Of a stretch of 36,923 nucleotides of DNA, positions 8,871 to 16,288 are shown in pieces. Each line of letters begins with the position of its first letter. Positions within the stretch are counted from its first letter, which is position 1. The stretch spans positions 1 to 36,923 of the forward strand of contig JALHMN010000020.1 in NCBI GenBank assembly GCA_022844005.1. The letters are read 5' to 3'. Source of the DNA: a bacterium (GTDB taxonomy: Bacteria; Pseudomonadota; Alphaproteobacteria; Ferrovibrionales; Ferrovibrionaceae). The position numbers were made by a program, and so were the translations under genes. The notes below the pieces were generated by a model. It had not been told where the DNA came from and searched no databases. It saw only the letters and a list, made by a program, of their open reading frames with translations.

Positions 8871-9089
8871 TCAGGGACGCATGAAGTTATAGTCCTCGTC
8901 GGGATCCAGATTCTCCATGGCGAACTCCAATTCGCGGCGTATGTCGGCCAAGCTGCGCTCGCGTCGATATATGTCGATCGCCATACTGAGGAAGGCCCGC
9001 CCCACGGTGTCGGCGGGATGACCTTCGGCACCGGCTTCGGCGAGACAGGAATCCACGTGTGGACGGACAATTGACCAGATATCGCGCAT
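8871..9089 (-). CDS. Small conserved-looking hypothetical protein (72 aa)
   Basis: A short acidic, helix-rich protein ending EDYNFMRP. I do not recognise a named family, although similar short proteins with a C-terminal D-x-x-YxFMRP-like end are familiar next to regulatory genes in Rhodospirillales (inference from memory). The reading frame has good codon use for this genome and it fits exactly between its convergent and divergent neighbours, ending 2 bp from the PAS_5 gene and starting 102 bp from the RsbW-like gene. A purine-rich AGAGAG stretch precedes the ATG at 9089. No signal peptide or membrane segment. Its position beside the partner-switching module hints at a regulatory role, not demonstrated. 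Confidence 0.65.
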   Translation of the reverse strand: MRDIWSIVRPHVDSCLAEAGAEGHPADTVGRAFLSMAIDIYRRERSLADIRRELEFAMENLDPDEDYNFMRP

Positions 9090-9191
9090 GACCTTGGCTC
9101 TCTTCTATCCGATGCGGCGCAGTGTGCGGGAAGGCCGCCACGACGCCTTGTTCTGGATCAAGCCCGAGCCGCTTTCGGGAGGCTGCCGCCG

Positions 9192-9629
9192 GTGATCCTC
9201 ACCTTGGCGAGTTCGCCCTCCACGGTCGGCCAGGCGGTCGAGGCCGTACGCCGCTTCGCGCTGGGCAGCGGGCTTGACGAAGCCAAGACCGCGGCCCTCG
9301 GTGTCGCCGTGGATGAAGCGGTCACCAATGTCGTCCGGCACGCCTACCGAGGCGATGCGGGGCGCGTGCTGACGTTGGCCTTGTCGGTCGCGGGTGACGC
9401 CGTCCAGGTCGAGATACTCGACCACGGGCATCCCTTCGATCCCCTGGCCGAGGTGACGGCGCCGCCCGATGGCGGAGCGGAAGATCGGGAAGTAGGCGGA
9501 CTTGGTTTACTTTTGATGCGAGAATTGGTGGATGAAGCGCGTTACATCCGCGACGGCGACCGCAACAAGCTGATGCTGCGCGCATTTGTAAGGCATAGTC
9601 CGGCCCGGAGGGAACCGGGCGCGGCCTAG
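9192..9629 (+). CDS. RsbW-like anti-sigma / switch serine kinase
   Basis: A 145-residue GHKL ATPase of the RsbW/SpoIIAB type, which phosphorylates a STAS antagonist and binds a sigma factor or another target when free. The N-box is intact (VDEAVTNVVRHAY, Asn46), followed by a G1-like EILDHGHPFDP and a G2 region GGLGLLLMRELVDE. The GTG start at 9192 is preceded by GGGAGG with 9 nt spacing. It is the first gene of a four-gene module with its STAS partner 2 bp downstream, a metallo-beta-lactamase-fold protein, and a CHASE2-SpoIIE phosphatase. No sigma factor gene is beside it, so its target may not be a sigma factor. Confidence 0.9.
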   Translation: MILTLASSPSTVGQAVEAVRRFALGSGLDEAKTAALGVAVDEAVTNVVRHAYRGDAGRVLTLALSVAGDAVQVEILDHGHPFDPLAEVTAPPDGGAEDREVGGLGLLLMRELVDEARYIRDGDRNKLMLRAFVRHSPARREPGAA

Positions 9630-9631
9630 CG

Positions 9632-9997
9632 ATGGGGGGCATGGTGGCTACGAGCGAACAGAAAGTCGGCAACGCGTCGGTCCTCAGTCCGACAGGCCGC
9701 GTCGATGTGGAGACGACCCCGCCCTTGCAGGAGCGGCTGCTGCCTTTGCTGGGTACAAGCGGCGCGGTGGTGGTGATCGATTTCTCGGGCGTCACCTACA
9801 TATCGAGTTCGGGGCTTCGGGCATTGATGCTGGGAGCGAAGGAGGCGAAGGCGAAGGGCGGGAAGCTTGCCGTCTGCGCCCTCAACGAAACCGTGGCGGA
9901 AATCTTCCGCATCAGCCGATTCAATCAGGTCGTGCCGGTTTATCCCGACCTGCGAGGCGCCCTTACGGCGCTGGATCCGGCTGGTGTCGGGGTCTGA
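9632..9997 (+). CDS. STAS-domain anti-sigma factor antagonist (RsbV/SpoIIAA-like)
   Basis: A 121-residue single STAS domain. The signature IDFSGVTYISSSGLRALM carries the serine that the kinase phosphorylates in this family (within S58-S60). It should switch between a phosphorylated, inactive form and an unphosphorylated form that sequesters the RsbW-like kinase encoded just upstream (2-bp gap). The SpoIIE-type phosphatase two genes downstream is the natural enzyme to remove the phosphate. Start at 9632 is taken; an ATG three codons later (9641) is an alternative. Confidence 0.9.
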   Translation: MGGMVATSEQKVGNASVLSPTGRVDVETTPPLQERLLPLLGTSGAVVVIDFSGVTYISSSGLRALMLGAKEAKAKGGKLAVCALNETVAEIFRISRFNQVVPVYPDLRGALTALDPAGVGV

Positions 9998-10008
9998 CGG
10001 GGCAGCCG

Positions 10009-10971
10009 ATGCTCATCCGATTCTGGGGTACGCGTGGATCGCTGCCGGCACCGCTGGGCGGGGCGGCCTTGCAAGGCAAGCTGCGCGCGGCGCTGCGCAA
10101 GGCATCCGGCCGGAGTTTCACCGACGATGCCGAGATCGATCGCTTCATCGCGTCGGAACTGACCTTCGCCGAGCGCAGCACCTTCGGCGGCAACACCTCC
10201 TGCGTGGAGGCCGATATCGGCAGCGACGAACACCTGATCCTCGATCTGGGCTCGGGTGTGCGCGAATTCGGCAATCGGTTCATGTCCGGCGCCTATCCGG
10301 GCAAGAAGAAGGTGTTCAACATCCTGATGTCGCATCCGCATTGGGATCACATCATGGGCTTCCCGTTCTTCGTGCCGGCCTATGTGCCCGGCCACACGAT
10401 CAGGATCTACGGCGGGCATTCGACGCTGGACAACGCCTTCCGCCGTCAGCACGCCGAGCCGAGCTTTCCGGTCGACTACAGCCAGCTCGGCGCCAGTATC
10501 GAGTTCGTGACGCTGGATCCCGCCAAGACCTATGACATCGCCGGCGCCAAGGTGCGCCTCATGCGCCAGCACCACACCGGTGATTCCTACGGCTATCGGA
10601 TCGAGCATGGCGGACGGTCGCTGATCTATTCGACCGATTCCGAGCACAAGTTCGAGGAGACCGGCGACACCTACCCCTTCGTCGATTTCTTCCGCAATGC
10701 CGACCTCGTGATCTTCGATGCGATGTACTCGCTGGCCGACGCGGTCTCCATTCGTGAGGACTGGGGTCATTCCAGCAACATCATCGCCGTCGAACTCTGC
10801 CATCACGCCGCTGCGAAGCGCCTCTGCCTGTTCCACCACGATCCCAATTCGGACGATCGCAGCATCGCCGAGGTGCTGCAGGACACGAGGAGGTTCGAGG
10901 AACTCGCCCGCGACGGCCGGGCCCCTCTCGACGTACTCTCGGCCTATGACGGCCTCGAGATCGAACTCTAG
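10009..10971 (+). CDS. Metallo-beta-lactamase-fold hydrolase
   Basis: A 320-residue protein that starts with the RFWGTRGSLP motif typical of a subgroup of MBL-fold proteins often annotated as metal-dependent hydrolases or phosphodiesterases. The metal-binding motif SHPHWDH is at residues 107-113 and further ligands are likely in MRQHHTGDS, YSTDSEH and LFHHDP. A roughly 40-residue insertion separates the first strand from the TFGGNTSC segment. Substrate unknown; cyclic-nucleotide phosphodiesterase-like activity has been suggested for relatives, but that is speculative. It lies 11 bp after the STAS gene and 9 bp before the CHASE2-SpoIIE gene, so it appears to be an integral part of the module. 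Confidence 0.85.
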   Translation: MLIRFWGTRGSLPAPLGGAALQGKLRAALRKASGRSFTDDAEIDRFIASELTFAERSTFGGNTSCVEADIGSDEHLILDLGSGVREFGNRFMSGAYPGKKKVFNILMSHPHWDHIMGFPFFVPAYVPGHTIRIYGGHSTLDNAFRRQHAEPSFPVDYSQLGASIEFVTLDPAKTYDIAGAKVRLMRQHHTGDSYGYRIEHGGRSLIYSTDSEHKFEETGDTYPFVDFFRNADLVIFDAMYSLADAVSIREDWGHSSNIIAVELCHHAAAKRLCLFHHDPNSDDRSIAEVLQDTRRFEELARDGRAPLDVLSAYDGLEIEL

Positions 10972-10980
10972 CGCGGCGGG

Positions 10981-13077
10981 ATGACCGCAACCGCCGCGCC
11001 GCGACTGACGTGGCGTCAGCCGTGGTACGGGGCACCGCTCGGCCTTTGCCTGCTCTTCCTGCTCATTGTCCTTCGGCTGGTCGATCCCGCCATGGTCGAA
11101 CGCCTTCGCCTCGCCCAGTTCGATAGCTTTCATCGGCTGGCGCCCCGCAGCGATGACGGCGTTACGGTCTGGATCGTCGATGTGGACGAGGAGAGCCTGC
11201 GGGCCCACGGGCAGTGGCCCTGGCCGCGCTGGCGTCTGGCCCGGCTGATAGAGCAACTCCATGCCGGAGGGATCGCCGGGCTCGGCATCGATATGGTCTT
11301 CGATCAGCCCGACCGCCTGTCGCCGCCGCTCTATTCCGGGCAGACGGAAGGGCTTCCCCGGGCCTTGCGGGATGCCCTGTCCGAACTGCCGTCGACGGAC
11401 GAGCGGCTGGCGGAGGCGCTGGCCAAGGGCCCGGTCAGCGTCGCTGCGCTCGGCCTCGATTTCCGGTTGGATCCGGGCGCCTTCCGTGCGCCGCGCACCA
11501 TGTTCCGCAGTGTCGGCGGCGGCACGCTGGAGACGCTCCCCGCGTTCAAGGACGCGGTCCGCAGCCTGCCGCTGCTGACCCTGGCGGCAGCGGGAGAGGG
11601 GCTCGCAAACGCGACGCCCGAACAGGACAACATCGTCCGGCGGGTGCCGATCGTCGCCAAGGTCGCCGACACGCTTATGCCATCGCTGGGCTTCGACACA
11701 CTGCGCCTCGCGATCGGGGCGCGAAACTTCTCCGTCGTCTCGAAAGGTGGCGTCGTGGCGGGCGTGATCGCGGCCGATGTCGCCGTCCCCACCGCCGGTG
11801 ACGGGCGCCTGTGGCTGCATTTCACCCCGCATCGGCCGGAGCGTTTCACGTCGGCGGCCGACCTGATCGAAGGACGGGTCGACGCGGCGATGCTGCGGGG
11901 AAAGATCGTGCTTCTGGGCAGCACGGCTTATGGCCTCGGCGATTTCCACGCGACACCGCTCGACCCGCGAATGCCGGGGGTGGAGATCCAGGCCCAGGCG
12001 ATCGAGAACATTGCCAATGCCGCCTTTCTGTCACGCCGGAACAACGCCGATCTGATCGAGGCGGCGGTCATTCTGGTCGTCGGGCTGCTGGCCCTCTTCC
12101 TGGTGCCCTATCCGCGGCCGATGCTGGCGGGCGCGCTCGTTGCCGGCGGCGTACTTCTCCTCGTCGGCGGCAGTTTCGCCTTCTTCGTCCTTCAGCGGGA
12201 ACTGCTGGACGTCACCGGCCCGATCGGTAGCACGGCGATCCTTGTGGGACAGATGCTCGTCGCCCAGTTGCGTACGACCGATCAGGAACGCAAGCGCATT
12301 GCCAGCGCGCTGGCGCGCGAACGTGAACTCGCCGCGCGTGTCGAGGGCGAGATGACCGCGGCGCGACAGATTCAGATGGGCATGCTGCCGCAGATTTTTC
12401 CCCGGGTTGCGGGATTCGAGATCGCGGCGGGAATTGAACCGGCCAAGGCGGTCGGCGGCGACTTCTACGATGTTCGCCTGCTGGACGACGGGCGGGTCTA
12501 TTTCGCCATCGGCGATGTGTCGGGGAAGGGAGTCGCGGCTGCCCTGTTCATGGCTCTGTCCCAGTCGCTGGCGCGCGCCAATGCCCGGCTCGAGACCGAT
12601 ATCGCCCGGATCGTGACGGCGACCAACCGCGAACTCTCAGCCGAGAATCCGGCGATGATGTTCGTCACCCTCATCGCCGGGCTGCTCGACCCGCATACGG
12701 GCGAACTGACCTTCACCAATGCCGGGCATGACGCCCCCATCCGCATTGGCGCCGATGCGACGCTGGAAACCCTGGAAGGGGATGGCGGACCACCGCTCTG
12801 CGTCATCGACGATCTGGATTATCCGGCCCTGTCGGCGACGCTGGCGCCCGGCCAAGCCCTTGTGCTCTTCACCGACGGCGTCACCGAGGCGACGGCTCTG
12901 GACCAGTCGCTCTACGGAATGGAGCGGTTGCACCGGGTGCTCGGCAACAGTGCATCGGCTTCCGCCGCCCGCATGGTTGCCGCCATTGTCGAGGACGTGG
13001 CTACCTTCGCCCGGGGCGCCGAGCCCGCGGACGACGTGACCGTTCTCGTCCTTCGCCGCTACGTCAGCGAACCGTGA
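10981..13077 (+). CDS. CHASE2-SpoIIE (PP2C-type) membrane phosphatase
   Basis: A 698-residue membrane sensor. An N-terminal membrane helix (about residues 16-34) leads into a periplasmic CHASE2 domain (about 40-350; DVDEESLRAHGQWPWPR, FDQPDR, LLGSTAYGLGDFHATP are family-typical). Three closely spaced helices follow (about 355-375, 380-402, 405-428), then a short coiled coil and a SpoIIE/RsbU phosphatase domain (about 460-695) with the metal-binding motifs GGDFYD, GDVSGKGVAAALFM, TNAGH and FTDGVTEA intact. It should dephosphorylate the STAS protein encoded upstream in response to a periplasmic or envelope signal, freeing the partner of the RsbW-like kinase. The gene ends in a 14-bp tail-to-tail overlap with the OmpA lipoprotein gene. 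Confidence 0.92.
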   Translation: MTATAAPRLTWRQPWYGAPLGLCLLFLLIVLRLVDPAMVERLRLAQFDSFHRLAPRSDDGVTVWIVDVDEESLRAHGQWPWPRWRLARLIEQLHAGGIAGLGIDMVFDQPDRLSPPLYSGQTEGLPRALRDALSELPSTDERLAEALAKGPVSVAALGLDFRLDPGAFRAPRTMFRSVGGGTLETLPAFKDAVRSLPLLTLAAAGEGLANATPEQDNIVRRVPIVAKVADTLMPSLGFDTLRLAIGARNFSVVSKGGVVAGVIAADVAVPTAGDGRLWLHFTPHRPERFTSAADLIEGRVDAAMLRGKIVLLGSTAYGLGDFHATPLDPRMPGVEIQAQAIENIANAAFLSRRNNADLIEAAVILVVGLLALFLVPYPRPMLAGALVAGGVLLLVGGSFAFFVLQRELLDVTGPIGSTAILVGQMLVAQLRTTDQERKRIASALARERELAARVEGEMTAARQIQMGMLPQIFPRVAGFEIAAGIEPAKAVGGDFYDVRLLDDGRVYFAIGDVSGKGVAAALFMALSQSLARANARLETDIARIVTATNRELSAENPAMMFVTLIAGLLDPHTGELTFTNAGHDAPIRIGADATLETLEGDGGPPLCVIDDLDYPALSATLAPGQALVLFTDGVTEATALDQSLYGMERLHRVLGNSASASAARMVAAIVEDVATFARGAEPADDVTVLVLRRYVSEP

Positions 13078-13675
13078 TCTCGACGCGGCGATTGCGCGGC
13101 TCGTCGACCTCATCTGCCGTAGGGACCGACGGGTCGGCCTCGCCGCGTCCGGTCGCGATGATGCGCGCACCCAGAAGGCCGCGCCCCATGAGATCGATCT
13201 TGATCCGTTCGGCCCGCTGCAGCGACAGTCCGGCGTTGTAGGCGGCCGTGCCCATCGTGTCGGTATGGCCGACCACCTCGACGTCGTAATGTGGGCGCCT
13301 CTTGATGTCCTCGAACACACCCTCGAAGGCGATCTTCGACTCCTCCGTGAGCGTGTCGGAGTTGAAAACGAAGTTGAGCCGGAAGTTCTGCGGCGGCAGC
13401 GGCTTTGCCGACAGCGCGCTGGCGAAAATGGTCCGAACGTCCTCGCTCGCTACCGCCACCGCCTCCGTCTTCCCGCCGGGGTTGCGATGCGCCGCCGTCG
13501 TGGACTGGTCGAGCACGAACTGATTGCTGCCGTCGACGACGACGACCGAACCGATCTTGCCGTCCGGATCAGGCTGCAGCACCACGAGTTCCTTGCGGTA
13601 TTTGGGTTCGGCGCAGGCTGCGAGAAGCAGGAGCAGGCCGGTGGCGATACCCAGTCGCCCGCGCACCGCCGTCAC
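13064..13675 (-). CDS. OmpA-family outer-membrane lipoprotein
   Basis: A 203-residue protein beginning with a lipoprotein signal (hydrophobic GLLLLLAAC; lipobox LAAC with Cys near residue 20) and ending with an OmpA peptidoglycan-binding domain (FVFNSDTLTEES, VEVVGHTDTMG, LSLQRAERIKIDLMGRG, NRRVEI). The middle segment resembles a small beta-rich domain. The start chosen is the GTG at 13675, which overlaps the stop of the FecR-domain gene by 4 bp (GTGA), rather than a much longer upstream frame that would run through that gene. The pairing of FecR-domain and OmpA proteins with a CHASE2 protein is a recognisable arrangement and suggests a cell-envelope role. Confidence 0.9.
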   Translation of the reverse strand: MTAVRGRLGIATGLLLLLAACAEPKYRKELVVLQPDPDGKIGSVVVVDGSNQFVLDQSTTAAHRNPGGKTEAVAVASEDVRTIFASALSAKPLPPQNFRLNFVFNSDTLTEESKIAFEGVFEDIKRRPHYDVEVVGHTDTMGTAAYNAGLSLQRAERIKIDLMGRGLLGARIIATGRGEADPSVPTADEVDEPRNRRVEITVR

Positions 13676-14109
13676 TCCTCCACCCTCACCAGGAACGTGG
13701 TTCCGCGAACCGCGAGAACGGCTGAAGGCGTCCTGACCCGCATCGCGCCGGGAGTGCCGCGGGCGATGTCCCCGCTGCTGGCCGAGAGCGTGCCACGCTG
13801 CAGATTGGTGAGCGAGTTGCCCTTGAGCGTCGAGGAGTCGTAGTCGAACTCGTCGACCGAGACCTTGGAGCGCGGGCCGGCGGAAAAGGTGGAGTTGTCT
13901 GCCAGCGTGACCCCGGCGGAGCCGTCGTCTCCGGTTTCGATGATGTCGCCCTTCTGCAGCGGCATGCCGATGGCGGCTGGCGTGGCGGTGCCAGCCCGTT
14001 GCACGGTCACGGTGCCCGAGACGGTCTTGAGCCATCCGATCTGCGCCCCTTGCGCCAGGGCGGTGAGAGGAAGTCCGATGATGGCGAGGACGAGCAAGGC
14101 GGATCGCAT
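13672..14109 (-). CDS. Secreted FecR-domain protein
   Basis: A 145-residue protein with a clear signal peptide (MRSALLVLAIIGLPLTALAQ; cleavage after about residue 20) and a FecR domain containing KTVSGTVTVQRAG, LQKGDIIETGDDGSAGVTL and RTPSAVLAVRGTTFLV. These proteins are periplasmic and are thought to be scaffolds or signal-binding partners; it is much shorter than the TonB-system anti-sigma FecR and lacks its inner-membrane helix. A Shine-Dalgarno GAGGGA precedes the ATG. Translationally coupled to the OmpA lipoprotein. The CHASE2-SpoIIE protein encoded opposite may sense the same periplasmic cue (inference). Confidence 0.88.
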   Translation of the reverse strand: MRSALLVLAIIGLPLTALAQGAQIGWLKTVSGTVTVQRAGTATPAAIGMPLQKGDIIETGDDGSAGVTLADNSTFSAGPRSKVSVDEFDYDSSTLKGNSLTNLQRGTLSASSGDIARGTPGAMRVRTPSAVLAVRGTTFLVRVEE

Positions 14110-14180
14110 GACAATCCCTCTGGGAGGCTGCTTGTGAGCGCGACTTTAGCGCCAATTTGCCGCAAACCGCATGATCTTCG

Positions 14181-15563
14181 TCACGCTGGCGCGTTTCCGG
14201 GCAACACGATGGACGCCAGGAGGCCGGGTTCGTTGTCGGCCAACTCCAGGTGTCCCGAATGCAGCCGGGCAACCGCCGCTGCCAGGCTGAGTCCGAGGCC
14301 GCTGCCCGGCCGGCTGCGGCTCTGCTCGCCGCGATAGAAGCGCTCGGTGACGCGAGAGCGCTCGCTCTCCGGGATGCCCGGCCCGTGATCGGCGACGCTC
14401 AGCCGGACCACGCCAAGCTGCTTCGAGGCTGAAATCACCACTTCGCGTCCGTCCCGGCCGTACTTGATGGCATTGTCGATCAGGTTGCCGATGGCCTGCG
14501 CCATCAGCTGGCCATCCCCCATGACCGTCAGGTCGTCCTTGTCGTTCTTGAGGATCAGTGCCACGCCCTGGTCCTCGGCGACGGCCCGGTACAGTTCGGC
14601 GGCATCCTCCAGCAGGGGGACCACGCGGATCTCGGCGAAAGTGCCCCGCTTTGCGCCGGCATCGACTTCGGCGATGCGCAACAGGGCGCTGAAGGTGCGC
14701 AGCAGTTCGTCGATCTCTGCCTGGACACCTTCCAGCGCGGCGGACTCTTCGTCGCCTTGCAGCCGCCCCGCCGACAGTTCCTCGATGCGGGCGCGGACCC
14801 GGGTGAGGGGGGTCCGCAGGTCGTGCGCGATCGCATTGGCAACGTCCCGTACGCCGTCCATCAGCTGTTCGATCTTGTCCAGCATTTCGTTGAGGGTGCG
14901 GGCGAGAAGATCGAATTCGTCGTCGGTGCGGCCCGCCGGCAGCCTGATCGCCAGATGGCCGGCGACGATCGAAGTCGCCGTCCGGCGTATCGCCTCGACC
15001 CGCTTCAGCACCATGCGGCGGAACAAATAGCCCCCGGCGATGGCGAGGACGGTGGTCAGGGCGACGCCCGCCAGCAGGATCTCGTTGATCGAACGGCGCA
15101 GTTCGATACGTTCCTCGGCGTCGCGCCCGGCCAGCAGGCGGAAACCGCCAGGCAGGCTGTACAGCTGGACCCGCGCGACGGATCGGCGGCCGGCCCGCTC
15201 GACAGGCAGTTCTATGGCACCGTCCACCGCAAGACCGTGCGCCGGCCATTCCCGCAGGTTGCCGGCCAGCATCTTGCCGAAGGGGTCGGCCAGCGCATAG
15301 ACGGCGCCGGTGCGCTCCTCGCCCTGCGTGCGGTTCCGGATCAGCAGGATCAGCCCGGGCATGCCCTCCGCGCGATAGCGCTCCGATAGGCTGTCGACAT
15401 CGGCGCGGATCGATGCGTCCAGCTCCCGGGTCAGGCTTTCATTGGTGGCGATGCGAATGAAGCCGACGACGATCAGGGCCGATGCCGCGAACAGTGCCGC
15501 GTATACGGCGGCCAGGCGGAAACCGGTGGAGCCCAGGAGTGCCGGCAGCCTCAGGTCAGGCAC
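14181..15563 (-). CDS. Membrane sensor histidine kinase (OmpR-family partner)
   Basis: A 460-residue classical sensor kinase: membrane helix at about 15-37, a periplasmic region of about 125 residues, second helix at about 160-182, HAMP domain, and a HisKA domain with the phospho-acceptor His247 in AIAHDLRTPLTRVR. The ATPase domain shows GNLIDNAIKYG (N box), VADHGPGIP (G1) and GSGLGLSLAAAVARLHSG (G2). The GTG start overlaps the end of the response regulator gene by 8 bp, so the two are a co-translated pair. The periplasmic region shows no recognisable ligand domain; the QseC/PmrB-like architecture suggests envelope or metal sensing but the signal is unknown. Confidence 0.94.
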   Translation of the reverse strand: MPDLRLPALLGSTGFRLAAVYAALFAASALIVVGFIRIATNESLTRELDASIRADVDSLSERYRAEGMPGLILLIRNRTQGEERTGAVYALADPFGKMLAGNLREWPAHGLAVDGAIELPVERAGRRSVARVQLYSLPGGFRLLAGRDAEERIELRRSINEILLAGVALTTVLAIAGGYLFRRMVLKRVEAIRRTATSIVAGHLAIRLPAGRTDDEFDLLARTLNEMLDKIEQLMDGVRDVANAIAHDLRTPLTRVRARIEELSAGRLQGDEESAALEGVQAEIDELLRTFSALLRIAEVDAGAKRGTFAEIRVVPLLEDAAELYRAVAEDQGVALILKNDKDDLTVMGDGQLMAQAIGNLIDNAIKYGRDGREVVISASKQLGVVRLSVADHGPGIPESERSRVTERFYRGEQSRSRPGSGLGLSLAAAVARLHSGHLELADNEPGLLASIVLPGNAPA

Positions 15564-16230
15564 GGATCATGTAGCCCGCATTCCGCACGGTGAAGATCAA
15601 CGGCTTCTCGAAACCCTTGTCGATCTTGCTCCGCAGCCGGCTCATATGTACGTCGATGACGTTGGTCTGCGGGTCGAAATGATAGTTCCACACGCCTTCC
15701 AGCAGCATCGTCCGCGTCACCACCTGTCCGGCATGGCGCATCAGGTATTCCAGGATCTTGAATTCCCGCCCCTTGAGGTCGATCGGCTTGCCCGCGCGCT
15801 CCGCCTTCTGGGCCAGGAGGTCGAGTTCTAGATCGCCCACCCGAAGCACCGTATCCGGGCCGGTCTGCCGGGCTCGGCGCGACAGGGCCTCGACCCGGGC
15901 CAGCAGTTCGGCGAAGGCGAAGGGCTTGGCGAGATAGTCGTCGCCGCCCGCCTTCAGGCCGCGCACCCGTTCGTCGATGTCGTTCAGGGCCGACAGGAAC
16001 AGCACCGGCACCTGGTTGCCGGTTTCCCTGAGCGCCCGGACGATGCCGAGCCCGTCGATTCCGCCCGGCAGCATCCGGTCCACGACGAGGACGTCGAAGG
16101 GCTCGCTTGCAGCGAGGAACAGGCCGTCCCGCCCGTTGTCCGCCCGGTCGACCACATGGCCGGCCTCGCTCAACCCCTTGGCGACGAATAGGCCGACCTC
16201 GCGGTCGTCTTCGATGATCAGGACGCGCAT
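15556..16230 (-). CDS. OmpR/PhoB-family response regulator
   Basis: A 224-residue regulator with a receiver domain (acidic pair ED8-D9, phospho-acceptor Asp51 in VVDRMLPGGIDG, and YLAKPF with the conserved Lys) and a C-terminal winged-helix DNA-binding domain (LKGREFKILEYLMRHAGQVVTR, NVIDVHMSRLRSKID). The start is the ATG at 16230 that opens MRVLIIEDD; upstream in-frame codons belong to a GC-rich non-coding stretch. It lies downstream of the HtrA protease gene, separated by a strong hairpin, and is coupled to its sensor kinase. Regulation of htrA by this pair is plausible from position but not shown. Confidence 0.95.
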   Translation of the reverse strand: MRVLIIEDDREVGLFVAKGLSEAGHVVDRADNGRDGLFLAASEPFDVLVVDRMLPGGIDGLGIVRALRETGNQVPVLFLSALNDIDERVRGLKAGGDDYLAKPFAFAELLARVEALSRRARQTGPDTVLRVGDLELDLLAQKAERAGKPIDLKGREFKILEYLMRHAGQVVTRTMLLEGVWNYHFDPQTNVIDVHMSRLRSKIDKGFEKPLIFTVRNAGYMIRA

Positions 16231-16250
16231 GGTGACCGATAATAGAGGAA

Positions 16251-16282
16251 CGGCGGCGGGTGGGGCAGCCCACCCGCCGCCG
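16251..16282 (-). terminator. Hairpin terminator after htrA
   Basis: A perfect 14-bp inverted repeat (16251-16264 with 16269-16282) with a 4-nt GCAG loop lies a few bases after the htrA stop. On the minus strand it is followed by GTTCCTCTATT, a weak T tract. It probably ends or attenuates htrA transcription before the response-regulator gene. Confidence 0.65.
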
Positions 16283-16288
16283 CGATCA

